Of a DNA stretch of 64,000 bases, positions 35,028 to 43,492 are shown piece after piece (position 1 is the first letter of the stretch; each line of letters begins with the position of its first letter). This DNA is from Streptomyces sp. MMG1533 (GTDB lineage: Bacteria; Actinomycetota; Actinomycetes; Streptomycetales; Streptomycetaceae): positions 1-64,000 of the forward strand of contig NZ_LGDG01000238.1 in assembly GCF_001279775.1 (NCBI RefSeq). The letters run 5' to 3'. The notes below the pieces were generated by a model that saw only the letters and a list, made by a program, of their open reading frames with translations, was not told the DNA's origin and did no database searches. The translations under genes and the position numbers were made by a program.

Positions 35028-35142
35028 CGTGCTCCCCTTCCTTTTCGGGTTTCACTCTTCTCATCTCCACGATGCCCTGCCGGGCCTACACTCGGCAGGA
35101 GTCTGTGCACTACAAGTGCGGGTCAGCGGAGGGTGATTGGCT

Positions 35143-35976
35143 GTGGCCAATGGTTCACGGCAGGCGGCTTGGGAGTTCTTCGGGACGGAGCTGAAGCGAC
35201 GACGCGAGGACGCGGGGATCACTCAGGCGGAACTGGGCTTGAGAGTTTTCGTGTCCGGTGGGTACATCGGACAGTTCGAACAGGCCATTCGGAAACCTCA
35301 ATTGGATGTTGCGCAACGGATTGATGAAATACTACAAACCGATGGCTTTTTCGAACGGCTCTGGAAAAAGCTCATCAAGGAGCAGCCGTACACGGAGTAC
35401 TTCGCACACGTGGTGGAGCTGGAGCGGCTGGCGACAGAGATCTGCGAGTACGCGCCGACGGTGATTCCGGGGCTGCTCCAGACGCGGGAGTACGCGCGAG
35501 CGGTGTTCCTGGCGGGCAATCCGCTGGCCACCGACGAGTACATCGAAGAGCTGGTCAGAGGGCGCATGGACCGGACGCAGCTCCTCAAGGACGCTACACG
35601 ACCCGTGTATTGGGCGGTCCTGCACGAGACGGCCCTGCGCATCCCGGTCGGCGACGCCGGGGTCATGTCGCACCAGTTGGACCACATCGCGACGCTGCTG
35701 CGGGAGCGCGCAGTGCTACTGCAGGTGCTGCCCTTCGCGGCGGGAGCGCACCCGGCCATGGGCAAGATGATGAAGCTCATGGAGTTCGAGGACGCGCCGC
35801 CAACCGCCTATACGGAGGGGGTGTTTTCGGGGAACCTGCTGGACGAACCGGCGGTGGTGAAGCGGGTCCGGGCGTCCTACGATCACATCAGGGCCGCCGC
35901 GTTGTCGCCGGAGGCGACCCTGGCCCTGATCGAGTCGGTGGCGGAGGACTACAGACGATGCGCGAGTACGGCCTGA
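35143..35976 (+). CDS. XRE-family regulator with DUF5753 domain
   Basis: This 277-residue protein has a helix-turn-helix at about 10-65 (FFGTELKRRREDAGITQAELGLRVFVSGGYIGQFEQAIRKP in pieces) and a DUF5753 domain at about 90-270 (PTVIPGLLQTREYARAVFLAGNPLA, VLHETALRIPVGD). Streptomyces hold dozens of such regulators, each paired with a small DUF397 protein; BldB-like and WhiJ-type developmental control is known for some. The GTG at 35143 has GGAGGG nine bases upstream, better than the TTG at 35137. It overlaps the DUF397 gene by 19 bases. Confidence 0.92.
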   Translation: MANGSRQAAWEFFGTELKRRREDAGITQAELGLRVFVSGGYIGQFEQAIRKPQLDVAQRIDEILQTDGFFERLWKKLIKEQPYTEYFAHVVELERLATEICEYAPTVIPGLLQTREYARAVFLAGNPLATDEYIEELVRGRMDRTQLLKDATRPVYWAVLHETALRIPVGDAGVMSHQLDHIATLLRERAVLLQVLPFAAGAHPAMGKMMKLMEFEDAPPTAYTEGVFSGNLLDEPAVVKRVRASYDHIRAAALSPEATLALIESVAEDYRRCASTA

Positions 35977-36233
35977 GCAGCGCCCGCTGGCGCAAGAGCA
36001 CATACAGCGACGGCAACGGGGGCGATTGCGTCGAGGTCGCGTACGACTTCCCGGGCGCCGCCCGCTGGCGCAAGAGCACCTACAGCGGCGGCGACGGCGG
36101 GGAGGACTGCGTCGAGGTCGCCGACGGAGTCCCCGGCGTCGTGCCGGTCCGGGACTCCAAACTCGCCTCGGGCAGCCCCGTCCTCGTCTTCCCCGCACGC
36201 TCTTGGACCGGCTTCCTCGGCCTTCTCAAGTAG
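35958..36233 (+). CDS. DUF397 protein with an internally duplicated domain
   Basis: The 91-residue protein contains two copies of the core DUF397 motif: ARWRKSTYSDGNGGDCVEVA (about 9-28) and ARWRKSTYSGGDGGEDCVEVA (about 35-55), followed by the usual VPVRDSKLASGSPVLVFPARSW end. Normally there is one copy in about 60-65 residues. DUF397 proteins act with the adjacent XRE regulator, probably as an antagonist or co-factor. It starts within the regulator's 3' end. Confidence 0.9.
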   Translation: MREYGLSSARWRKSTYSDGNGGDCVEVAYDFPGAARWRKSTYSGGDGGEDCVEVADGVPGVVPVRDSKLASGSPVLVFPARSWTGFLGLLK

Positions 36234-37182
36234 CGGCGCATCCTCGAATGGCCTGGACGGCCAGTTGGTCACGGATCCGCTGGACCAGGTTCTGCCACTG
36301 GCGAGTGAACCCCGGATCCCGTTCCAGCACGTCCCACAGGTGACGCAGGGCGGGGTCCACGTGGGCGCCCGGCATCCAGAGATGCAGCAGATGGTCGATG
36401 GCCGGGCGCAGCTCCAGGATCGCCGACGACCCGTCCACCGTGCCGAGCCGGCTGATGTCCAGCATGTGCACGACGGTCGTCAGCAGCCAGTCGTGCAGCG
36501 CGAGGTCCTCGCACAGACCGGCGGCCGCGCCGGCCGGGATGTCCTCCGGCAGCCGCAGCTCCACGGTCCGCAGCCCGTCCTCGGCCAGCCTGAAGCGCAC
36601 CAGCGTGGGCCCCTCGCCCCCGGTCGCCCGCAGCGCCGCCCAACGCAGCCGTGTCCGCCGGGACTTGAAGGGCACCCGGTGATCGAGGAGCGGATGACGC
36701 ACAAGTTGGGCGAGCATGCCGTCCGCGATCGTTCCGAGGTCGAGTTCACCGCGCTCGGCTCCCTCCAGCACCCCCTCTGCCGCGGCCTGCTCCGGCAGCT
36801 TGCCGAAGGGTTCGACGATGCCGGGCCGGAGGAGGTAGTGCCCCCAGGGACGCCGCAGGCCGGGACCGGCCGCCGGGGCACTGAAGTACGCGCCGGCCTG
36901 GAGCAGTCGTCCCTCGGTGAGCGCGGCACGGGTGATCACCGTGCCTACGGCCCGGACCTTGGCACCGTTGGAGGTGGGCAGCCGGCAGTCCACGCCGGTC
37001 AGGATCTCGGGGGAACGGACGTACAGATTGGGCCGCTCGGAGACCCGTTCGTGTTCGTCCATGCGCAGCCTGAGCAGTTGGGCTGCGGCGCGGCCGTCCA
37101 GGGCGAGGAGGGTCGGAAGCAGACAGGTGCGCACCTCACCGCAGGCGAGGACCGGACGCGCCTGCTGTCGCGGGGACGTCAT
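36226..37182 (-). CDS. SCO2521-family protein
   Basis: This 318-residue protein of unknown function matches the SCO2521 family as I remember it: CGEVRTCLLPTLLAL, EILTGVDCRLPTSNGAKVRAVGTVITRAALTEGRLLQ in pieces, RPWGHYLLRPGIVE, LCEDLALHDWLLTTVV and LLHLWMPGAHVDPALRHLWDVLERDPGF. It has no signal peptide or membrane helix. In S. coelicolor it sits with SCO2522, a variant P-loop protein (SCO2523), SCO2524 and a methyltransferase (SCO2525). The SCO2522 homologue is one base upstream here, but SCO2523 is not visible. It is convergent with DUF397, overlapping by eight bases. Confidence 0.85.
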   Translation of the reverse strand: MTSPRQQARPVLACGEVRTCLLPTLLALDGRAAAQLLRLRMDEHERVSERPNLYVRSPEILTGVDCRLPTSNGAKVRAVGTVITRAALTEGRLLQAGAYFSAPAAGPGLRRPWGHYLLRPGIVEPFGKLPEQAAAEGVLEGAERGELDLGTIADGMLAQLVRHPLLDHRVPFKSRRTRLRWAALRATGGEGPTLVRFRLAEDGLRTVELRLPEDIPAGAAAGLCEDLALHDWLLTTVVHMLDISRLGTVDGSSAILELRPAIDHLLHLWMPGAHVDPALRHLWDVLERDPGFTRQWQNLVQRIRDQLAVQAIRGCAAT

Positions 37183-37183
37183 G

Positions 37184-38170
37184 TCACGTCCCCTCGGGCG
37201 GGAAGAAGTCGGCCGGCTCCTCGTAGAAAACGTAGGTGGCGCGCTGTGCGACCGCCGTCGGCACCGCGGCCCCTTCGCGGGCGGACCGCTCGGCGACCTG
37301 CCGCAGCGCGCCGGAGTCGACGTCGACCTGGTCGAGGATGAGCCGGACGGCGTCCTCGACGGCCAGGAAGCGGTTCGGCAGCAGCGTGCAGGTGCGGTAG
37401 GCGCTGAAGGGTGCGGCGGAGGCGTTGAGCCTGAGCAGCGGGGGCAGGCGGTCCCAGTCGTCCGGGAAGTCCCCGCCGTCCCAGGGGCGCGGGGTCAGCA
37501 CGGGCTTGCCAAGGTGTCGTAGGAGTCCGAGCCGGGCAAGCTGCCACACGGCGGCCATAAAGGCGCAGGACCACACGCGCCGGTCGCCCTCCTCGGACCA
37601 CAGCTCGACGTCCATGAACACCGAGTGATTGCGGGCCGCGGTCTCCTGCGGCGGCTGCCAGGTCTTGACATCGCCCAGGGCACTGCGCCGATCGGTGGGC
37701 GTGCGTCGGCCGTTGGCGAGCCAGCCGGTCTGGCTGGCGGGCGGGCGGAAGCCGTAGGTGCCGGGCGGCGGGGACTCGACGATGCGGTGCAGGACGGACT
37801 CGGCCGGTTCGATCCGGTCGGCTACGGCACAGCCGGACTCGCGAGCCAGGTAGTCGACGACCAGTCCCGCCCGCTCGGCCTCTTTGAGGACGAGCGGGAC
37901 GAGTTCGGCCGGACTGGAGAAACGGGTGAAGTAGTCGTCGATGAGGAAGCAGGTACTGATGCGGGTCCGTTTGAGACCGGCGCGGCGGGCGGCGGAGGCG
38001 CGGGCGGCGTCCATCCAGACGCGCACCTCGGCGAAGTGCTCGCGCAGTCGGCCGGGTCCGGCCTCGAAGTCCTCCATGTAGAGATGGCCCAGTTCCAGCG
38101 AGAGATGGGAAAGCGGTACGGACTGGGTGCGGGGCTCCGCGGTGGACTCCCGGAACACGGACTCCGTCAC
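37184..38170 (-). CDS. SCO2522-family protein
   Basis: This 328-residue protein has no known reaction. It shows the SCO2522 features SVPLSHLSLELGHLYMEDF, RISTCFLIDDYFTRFSSPAELVPLVL, GLVVDYLARESGCA, HSVFMDVELWSEEGDRRVWSCAFMAAVWQLARLGLLR in pieces and NRFLAVEDAVRLIL. It seems soluble. The GTG at 38170 starts VTESVFRES. It lies just upstream of the SCO2521-family gene and is surely co-transcribed. These proteins occur only in actinomycetes to my knowledge. Confidence 0.85.
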   Translation of the reverse strand: MTESVFRESTAEPRTQSVPLSHLSLELGHLYMEDFEAGPGRLREHFAEVRVWMDAARASAARRAGLKRTRISTCFLIDDYFTRFSSPAELVPLVLKEAERAGLVVDYLARESGCAVADRIEPAESVLHRIVESPPPGTYGFRPPASQTGWLANGRRTPTDRRSALGDVKTWQPPQETAARNHSVFMDVELWSEEGDRRVWSCAFMAAVWQLARLGLLRHLGKPVLTPRPWDGGDFPDDWDRLPPLLRLNASAAPFSAYRTCTLLPNRFLAVEDAVRLILDQVDVDSGALRQVAERSAREGAAVPTAVAQRATYVFYEEPADFFPPEGT

Positions 38171-38323
38171 AGCTGTCTCCACTTCGTGTCGTGGACCGTG
38201 CAGGCCTCGGAATTCACCACGGCGGCGCCTCAACGGTACCTGTGCGCAGGGAAGTTGATCTGTAGGATTCAGCGACCGGCGAGCGCGCGACCCATGAGGT
38301 CGAGCTGAACGAAACGGACGGAC

Positions 38324-39541
38324 ATGGCTGCATGGTCCACCCGGGCGGCCTCCCCCGCCGATCTGGCCCCGCTCCGCTCCCTGCTGGCCGATTCGTGCGA
38401 GAGCGCGGTCATTCCTTCGTCGGAACTCCTTGCCGACGCCATCGACCGTGAACTGGTGCAGGTAGCCGAATACGAGGGCGAGTTGGTGGGGTGCGTGGCC
38501 GCGGAAATGCCGTCACCGGGGCATGCGCGGCTGTCCGTGATCGCGATCCGGGCCGGAATGCGCCGGCGGGGCATGGCCTCACGGCTGCTGACCGAGACGG
38601 TGAAGAAGCTGCACCGGACCTCGAGCGAGCCGCCGCTGATATCCGCCCTGGCGACCACGGAGCAACTGGCGGTGACCCACCTCCTGCTGGCGTGCGGTTT
38701 CATCGGGACCCGGATCATGCGCACCGGCGGCAGGACGGGCGCCCTCCCCATCCACTACCAGTACAAGTCCCGTGTGGAGTACCTGGATCCGGACGCCCGG
38801 CATCTCGTGCATGTCACCGCCCACGAGCAGCTCAAGGAATCCCTGTCGCCCTCCGACCACGCGGTGACGGCGCTGGTGCCCCTGGGCGGTAAACCGGCGT
38901 TCGAAATAGCGCGGTTCGAGCAGGACGACCCGGCGGCCCTCCAGTCGGGGGAGGCCGCGGCCGGCATCGCCTTCTCCGGTTCGATACTCGCCGCCATCAC
39001 CTTCCTGCTGGGCTTCGCCTTCTCGTCGACCCGGTTCCCCGACGACGTGCGGCTGCTCCTCATCGGGGCGACGTTCAGCACCGTGCTCTCCCTGATCGTC
39101 TACGCGAGCGCCTCCGGCGAACTCGCCCGGATCCGCTCGAACTCGTTCGGCAGGATCATGAAGTGGGGAAACGTGCTCTCCGAGTACGGAGGCGTGCTCC
39201 CCTTCCTGATCTCGCTTCCCGTCACCTACGCGCAGGCCAGCGGCGACCCTTGGACGACGATGGTCCTGGCCGTCGTACTCAGCGCCGCGATCGCCTGGTA
39301 CGAGCGGTCCGAGTTCTCCATCGCCCACCGGTTCCGCCGAAGCCGGTTCGAGCTCGCCCTGACGATGCTGACGGCGGCCTCGCCGACGGTCGGCGCGGCG
39401 CTGGTGGCGGCGGACGCCACCAGCTGGCCGTGGACCACCGCCCTGACCCTCACGCTCGCGGCCCGGACCTGGCTGTATCTGTTCCGCCGGGGTGCGGAGG
39501 CCGACATCGCGGAGCGCCGGCAGTGGCAGATCAAGGAGTAG
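38324..39541 (+). CDS. GNAT acetyltransferase fused to a multi-pass membrane domain
   Basis: Residues 1-150 form a GNAT fold: RAASPADLAPLRSLLADS, LVGCVAAEMPSPGHARLSVIAIRAGMRRRGMASRLL in pieces, with the acetyl-CoA loop RRRGMA. After a linker (about 150-215) the rest, about 215-395, holds five or six hydrophobic helices (AGIAFSGSILAAITFLLGFAF, LLLIGATFSTVLSLIVYASA, GVLPFLISLPVTYA and others). This fusion is not a standard architecture I know. It is not aligned with SCO2521/2522 but sits between SCO2522 and the methyltransferase. Its end overlaps the convergent flavoprotein by 11 bases. Confidence 0.8.
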   Translation: MAAWSTRAASPADLAPLRSLLADSCESAVIPSSELLADAIDRELVQVAEYEGELVGCVAAEMPSPGHARLSVIAIRAGMRRRGMASRLLTETVKKLHRTSSEPPLISALATTEQLAVTHLLLACGFIGTRIMRTGGRTGALPIHYQYKSRVEYLDPDARHLVHVTAHEQLKESLSPSDHAVTALVPLGGKPAFEIARFEQDDPAALQSGEAAAGIAFSGSILAAITFLLGFAFSSTRFPDDVRLLLIGATFSTVLSLIVYASASGELARIRSNSFGRIMKWGNVLSEYGGVLPFLISLPVTYAQASGDPWTTMVLAVVLSAAIAWYERSEFSIAHRFRRSRFELALTMLTAASPTVGAALVAADATSWPWTTALTLTLAARTWLYLFRRGAEADIAERRQWQIKE

Positions 39542-40493
39542 GTCCCGCTGTCGTACGGACCCGCTGTGCCACCTCGCGGGCGCACCCCCAGGACAGCGTC
39601 AGTCCGGCGCCGCCGTGGCCGTAGTTGTGCAGCAGCAGGGTGTCCTCGTGCCGCTCGTCCGTGAGCCGGACCCGGCTGCGGACCGGCCGCAGCCCCACCC
39701 GATACCCCAGCACCCGGGCTTCGCCGATCGACGGCTCCACGGCCGCGCAGCGGCGGACGATCTCCCGGGCCGAGGCCTCGTCCGGGCTCAGATCCCAGTT
39801 GCCCCGCTCCGCCGTACCGCCCAGAACCAGCACGTCGGCGTGCGGATAGATGTAGGTGAGGTCCTCGGCCCCGGGGGTGTCGTCGCACCAGAAGGTCCGG
39901 ATGCCGGGGTTCTCCACCACGACGAGCTGGCCGCGCACCGCGTCGACCGAAGCGTCGTCCGCGAGGAACCGGGCGTCGGCGCCCGAGCAGTTGACGACCA
40001 CCTGTGCTTCCCGGAGGGCCTCGTCGAGCCTGTCGTAGCGGTGGCGGCGCAGGGTTCCGCCCGCCTGCTCGAGCCGTCGGACGAGGTAGTTCAGGTACCG
40101 GGGCATGTCGACGAGAGGGGCGCGGTAGCGCCACCCGGCAACGAACCCCTGCCGGAGCTCGTCCGGCCGGCACAGGCGCGCGCCCACCAGGCCGCCCCAC
40201 ACCGGCATGTCGCACGGGAGCCTGGATTCCTGAGTGCCCTCCACCAGTCGGATCCCCGTGTCCGCGTCGGGGCTCAGCGCGACAAGTTCCGACAGGGTCT
40301 CCCGGCTCCACCGTTCGACCAGGTCACTGGGTTCGGCGAGATACGGGTCCCACATCGCGCCCGCGGCCGCCGAGGTCGTCTCGCCCGGGGACCGGTCGGT
40401 GTCCACCCGGACGTCCATTCCGGACTCCGCCAGACACACCGCCGTGGTGAGCCCTGAGACTCCGGCGCCGATCACCACCGCCTTGGCCGACAC
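39531..40493 (-). CDS. FAD-dependent oxidoreductase, D-amino-acid-oxidase type
   Basis: The 320-residue flavoenzyme has the FAD-binding motif VVIGAGVSGLTTAVCLAESG at the N-terminus, SAAAGAMWDPY, GQLVVVENPG and the C-terminal YGHGGAGLTLSWGCA, all of the DAAO family. It would deaminate a D-amino acid oxidatively in the cytoplasm, or act on a related amine; the substrate is unproven. GTG 40493 is chosen with GGAGG eight bases upstream. The neighbourhood lacks other amino-acid catabolic genes. Confidence 0.9.
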   Translation of the reverse strand: MSAKAVVIGAGVSGLTTAVCLAESGMDVRVDTDRSPGETTSAAAGAMWDPYLAEPSDLVERWSRETLSELVALSPDADTGIRLVEGTQESRLPCDMPVWGGLVGARLCRPDELRQGFVAGWRYRAPLVDMPRYLNYLVRRLEQAGGTLRRHRYDRLDEALREAQVVVNCSGADARFLADDASVDAVRGQLVVVENPGIRTFWCDDTPGAEDLTYIYPHADVLVLGGTAERGNWDLSPDEASAREIVRRCAAVEPSIGEARVLGYRVGLRPVRSRVRLTDERHEDTLLLHNYGHGGAGLTLSWGCAREVAQRVRTTAGPTP

Positions 40494-40563
40494 TGCTTTC
40501 GCCTCCGTCGTCCGGCTCTGTGAGCGCCCGGGCTCGGGCAACGTTGTCACCGGGGCTTCGAGA

Positions 40564-40947
40564 CTATCCGAGCCCGCGTACACACGCCCGCGCGGCGTAC
40601 GCCCATTCGTCACGCCTCGGCCGCCACTCGTCTTCGGTGAGGCGGGCGGCGAGCCCCCTGAGCGCTTCCCAGGTCTCCGTGTTGGCGATCTGACTGTCGA
40701 GGACGTCCTCGTCGGTGATGAGCTGCTCACGCCACTGCAGAACGGGTTCGAGGGGCACGGAGCCGGGGGACCTGGTCGTAGCCGATGCCAGGGCGGGAGG
40801 CGAACTGCCTGAGGTCGCTGTCGCAGGCACGCATCCACGCCGACCGGGTGCGGAAGACCGGCCTGCGGGCCTCGAACCGTGCATCTCGCGCCGCGCGGTG
40901 GCCTCCAGGAGCATGTCGAGAGGGTGCGGGCGCGGCTTGATCTGCAT
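40564..40947 (-). pseudogene. Decayed gene with two apparent frameshifts
   Basis: From an ATG at 40947 the frame starts MQIKPRPHPLDMLLEATARR. In the middle (about 40750-40880) the codon-typical sequence is in another frame (FEARRPVFRTRSAWMRACDSDL and so on), then the first frame resumes as EPVLQWREQLITDEDVLDSQ to a TGA at 40564. Third-position GC bias switches frames at the same places, pointing to two compensating frameshifts. The opening recalls, weakly, the start of the SCO2524 family expected beside an SCO2525 gene; the C-terminus does not, so I leave the family open. A sequencing-free check would be alignment to relatives. Confidence 0.55.
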
Positions 40948-40983
40948 TCCCGTGCCCCCCACACACACACGGCTGCGCTGCCC

Positions 40984-41751
40984 TCAGTTCCGACGCCGTC
41001 CATAAGCGACGATCATTCCCGAATAACCCTCGCGCACGGTGGCCGAGCTTCTGAGGCACTCGACCTTGAGGTCCTCGGCAAATGGATCGAGACTCGCACG
41101 AACCTCGGTCTCTCCCACATCACAGGCGGGGAAGAATTGCTCGCCCACCTGATACCCCTTCGAATGTTCCATGAAGGCGGCGACGAAGGGAGCGCCGGGG
41201 GCCAGGACCCCCAGGAACCGCTCGACGCCCAGGGCGAACTCCTGCTGCGAGGCGGTCATCGACTCGGCGACGAAGAACATGGTCCCCATCGACCACCGCG
41301 CCTCGTACCGGTCCAGGTCGAAGATGCACCCCTGCTCGACGCTGACGACCCTGCGGAACTTCTCCCGCTGGTCCATGTCGAGGGCGTAGTACGCCCCGTC
41401 CTCGCACAGGACGTGCCAGAACTGGTCCCAGTTCGCGTCACTGCCCTTGGCCTGGCTCACGAGGTACTCCACGTTCGCGGGCGAGCGCTCGAAGAGGGTG
41501 ATCTCGTCGCACCACGGCAGCATGGTGAGCGCGGGATAGAGATTTGCTCCGGCACCCACATCGACGCCGGAAACGGGTCCACCGGCCCGACCCTGGAAAT
41601 GATCGCCGAAATGTTCCCGGACGATCCGCAGGATCTCCTCGTCCTCCGCCTGCATGACAAGGTAGTTGTGATGAACGTAGGCGATCGGGTCGAATGCCGC
41701 CCAGGCGAAATCAGCATTCAGCTGGGCGTCCCCCGACGATCCAGGCGTCAT
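40984..41751 (-). CDS. SCO2525-family SAM-dependent methyltransferase
   Basis: This 255-residue class I methyltransferase matches the SCO2525 family: FDPIAYVHHNYLVMQAEDEEILRIVREHF, SAM-binding VSGVDVGAGANLYPALTMLPW, ITLFERSPANVEYL, and MGTMFFVAESMTASQQEFALGVERFLGVLAPG. Family members methylate an unknown substrate; NNMT/PNMT-like small-molecule targets are one possibility. In S. coelicolor it stands at the end of a SCO2521-2525 cluster. Here it follows the decayed gene and precedes a coding-like remnant, suggesting cluster decay. Confidence 0.85.
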   Translation of the reverse strand: MTPGSSGDAQLNADFAWAAFDPIAYVHHNYLVMQAEDEEILRIVREHFGDHFQGRAGGPVSGVDVGAGANLYPALTMLPWCDEITLFERSPANVEYLVSQAKGSDANWDQFWHVLCEDGAYYALDMDQREKFRRVVSVEQGCIFDLDRYEARWSMGTMFFVAESMTASQQEFALGVERFLGVLAPGAPFVAAFMEHSKGYQVGEQFFPACDVGETEVRASLDPFAEDLKVECLRSSATVREGYSGMIVAYGRRRN

Positions 41752-41890
41752 TCACCCACGGTACCAAGATCAGGCAATTGGGGGTCTGCTGCAGGAGGTA
41801 TTGCGCCTGAAACGCGGGGAGGGCGTTCACGAGGTCCGCCTGACTGACGGGATGCGCAGGGACTACTTCGGACCGGGGAGCATCAGCTTG
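41711..41890 (-). pseudogene. Coding-like C-terminal remnant upstream of the SCO2525 gene
   Basis: On the minus strand a 59-codon frame without ATG reads QADAPRSEVVPAHPVSQADL then VNALPAFQAQYLLQQTPNC and LILVPWVNDAWIVGGRP, ending at a TGA (41713-41711) 39 bases inside the methyltransferase gene. The sequence looks protein-like, with a hydrophobic strand and balanced composition, though several AT-ending codons (TTT, CAA, AAT, GTA) occur. It may be the tail of a lost upstream cluster member. An earlier stop separates it from anything before 41891. Weak evidence only. Confidence 0.35.
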
Positions 41891-42013
41891 TCATGCGGCG
41901 GGGGTTGGGAAGCCAGGGGCATCCCTGACCTGTACCCCAGGGGGTAAACCCCCGCAAGGACAAGGCAGTTGGCCGGATGGGGCGGTAGGCGAAGATCCGA
42001 GAGGCTCGTTCGC

Positions 42014-43492
42014 ATGACGCAGATCAAGCGAAACGCCGGAATCGTCGCCGCCACCGCCCTGGTGCTCGGGATCGTGACGCCCCTGAGCGCCGGCCCGGCC
42101 TCCGCCGCACCCGCTCTCCAGTGGGAGAAGTGCACCGGCACCGGCCTCGACCCCCGCCAGCAGTGCGCCACCCTCGAAGTCCCCATGGACTACGCCGATC
42201 CCGACGGCCGGAAGATCAGCATGGCCGTCTCCCGGATACCGAGCGAGAATCCGGACACCCGGCGTGGTGCGTTGCTGCTGATCCCCGGCGGGCCGGGCGG
42301 GTCCAGTCTCGACGCGCCTTCCGGGAAGGGACAGAAGCTGCCCCAGGACGTACGCGACACCTACGACCTGATCGGCTTCGCCCCGCGCGGGCTCGCCCCC
42401 TCCACCTCCGTCGACTGCGGCCTCGACCATGCCGACCTCGCCCTGTCCAAGCTGCGGCCCTGGCCCGCCGCGGACGGGTCCGTGGACGAGAACATGGCCA
42501 CCGCGCAACGCATGGCGGACGCCTGTGCCCGCAACGGCGGCGAGCTCCTCAAGCACCTCAGCACCCGTAACGAGGCCCGCGACCTCGACCGCCTCCGGGC
42601 CGCACTGGGCGAGCAGAAGATCTCCGCGTGGGGTGTGTCGTACGGGACGTACGTCGGCTCGGTCTACAGCCAGTTGTTCCCGCACCGCACCGACCGGATC
42701 GTGCTGGACAGCAACGACAACCCCGATCCCACCCTGGTCTCGCGCGCTTGGCTCGCCGGGCACGAGCAGGGCGTCGAGGACACCTTCCCCGAGTTCGCGA
42801 GGTGGGCGTCGGCGCCGGACAACCCGGACCGGCTGGCCGAGACGGCGGCCGAGGTACGGCCCCTGTTCCTGAACCTGGCCGCGCGCCTGGACCGGGAACC
42901 CATCCCGTGGCCCGGCGCCAACCCCGAGGAACTGAACGGCAGCGTGCTGCGCCAGACCCTGCTGAACAGCTTCGCCGACCCCGACGACTTCCCCGCCCTC
43001 GCGGAGCTGATCCTGGCCGCGCGCAAGGGCACCGTGCCGCCCGCGCCCGCGGCCCCACCGGAGCAGGTCCTGCAGAACGTCGCCGCGGTCGGCGCGGCGA
43101 CGCTGTGCAACGACGTCGCCTGGCCCACGTCGGCCGCCGAGTACCAGAAGGGCGTCGACGAGAGCCGGGCCGAGTACCCGCTGACCGTGGGCATGCCGCG
43201 CAACGCGATGGTGTGCGCCGCCTGGCCGTACCCGCCGAAGCAGGCGCCGGTACGGATCACCGACCGGGGGCCGTCCGACATCCTGCTCGTGCAGAACGAA
43301 CGGGACGTCAACACCCCGCTCGCCGGTGCCCTGAAGCTCCGCCGCGCCCTGGGCGACCGTGCCGTGATGGTCACCGTGAACTCCACCGGCCACGACGCCT
43401 ACCTCGCCAACGGCAATGCGTGCGGGGACGAGACGGTGTCCCGCTTCCTGGCCACGGGCGAGCGGCCGGAGGCCGACGTCTACTGCGACTGA
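42014..43492 (+). CDS. Secreted alpha/beta hydrolase, tripeptidyl-aminopeptidase type (S33)
   Basis: The 492-residue protein has a signal peptide (residues 1 to about 32, GPASAA cleavage) and an S33 fold: LLLIPGGPGGSS, the nucleophile elbow GVSYGT, acid in NERDVNTP, catalytic His in STGHDAY, and cysteines suitable for secreted disulfides. SlpD/SlpE/Tap-type enzymes remove tripeptides from secreted proteins. GFAPRG replaces the more usual GxDPRG. The ATG at 42014 has no strong ribosome site. Its end overlaps the convergent GH-like gene by 13 bases. Confidence 0.9.
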   Translation: MTQIKRNAGIVAATALVLGIVTPLSAGPASAAPALQWEKCTGTGLDPRQQCATLEVPMDYADPDGRKISMAVSRIPSENPDTRRGALLLIPGGPGGSSLDAPSGKGQKLPQDVRDTYDLIGFAPRGLAPSTSVDCGLDHADLALSKLRPWPAADGSVDENMATAQRMADACARNGGELLKHLSTRNEARDLDRLRAALGEQKISAWGVSYGTYVGSVYSQLFPHRTDRIVLDSNDNPDPTLVSRAWLAGHEQGVEDTFPEFARWASAPDNPDRLAETAAEVRPLFLNLAARLDREPIPWPGANPEELNGSVLRQTLLNSFADPDDFPALAELILAARKGTVPPAPAAPPEQVLQNVAAVGAATLCNDVAWPTSAAEYQKGVDESRAEYPLTVGMPRNAMVCAAWPYPPKQAPVRITDRGPSDILLVQNERDVNTPLAGALKLRRALGDRAVMVTVNSTGHDAYLANGNACGDETVSRFLATGERPEADVYCD

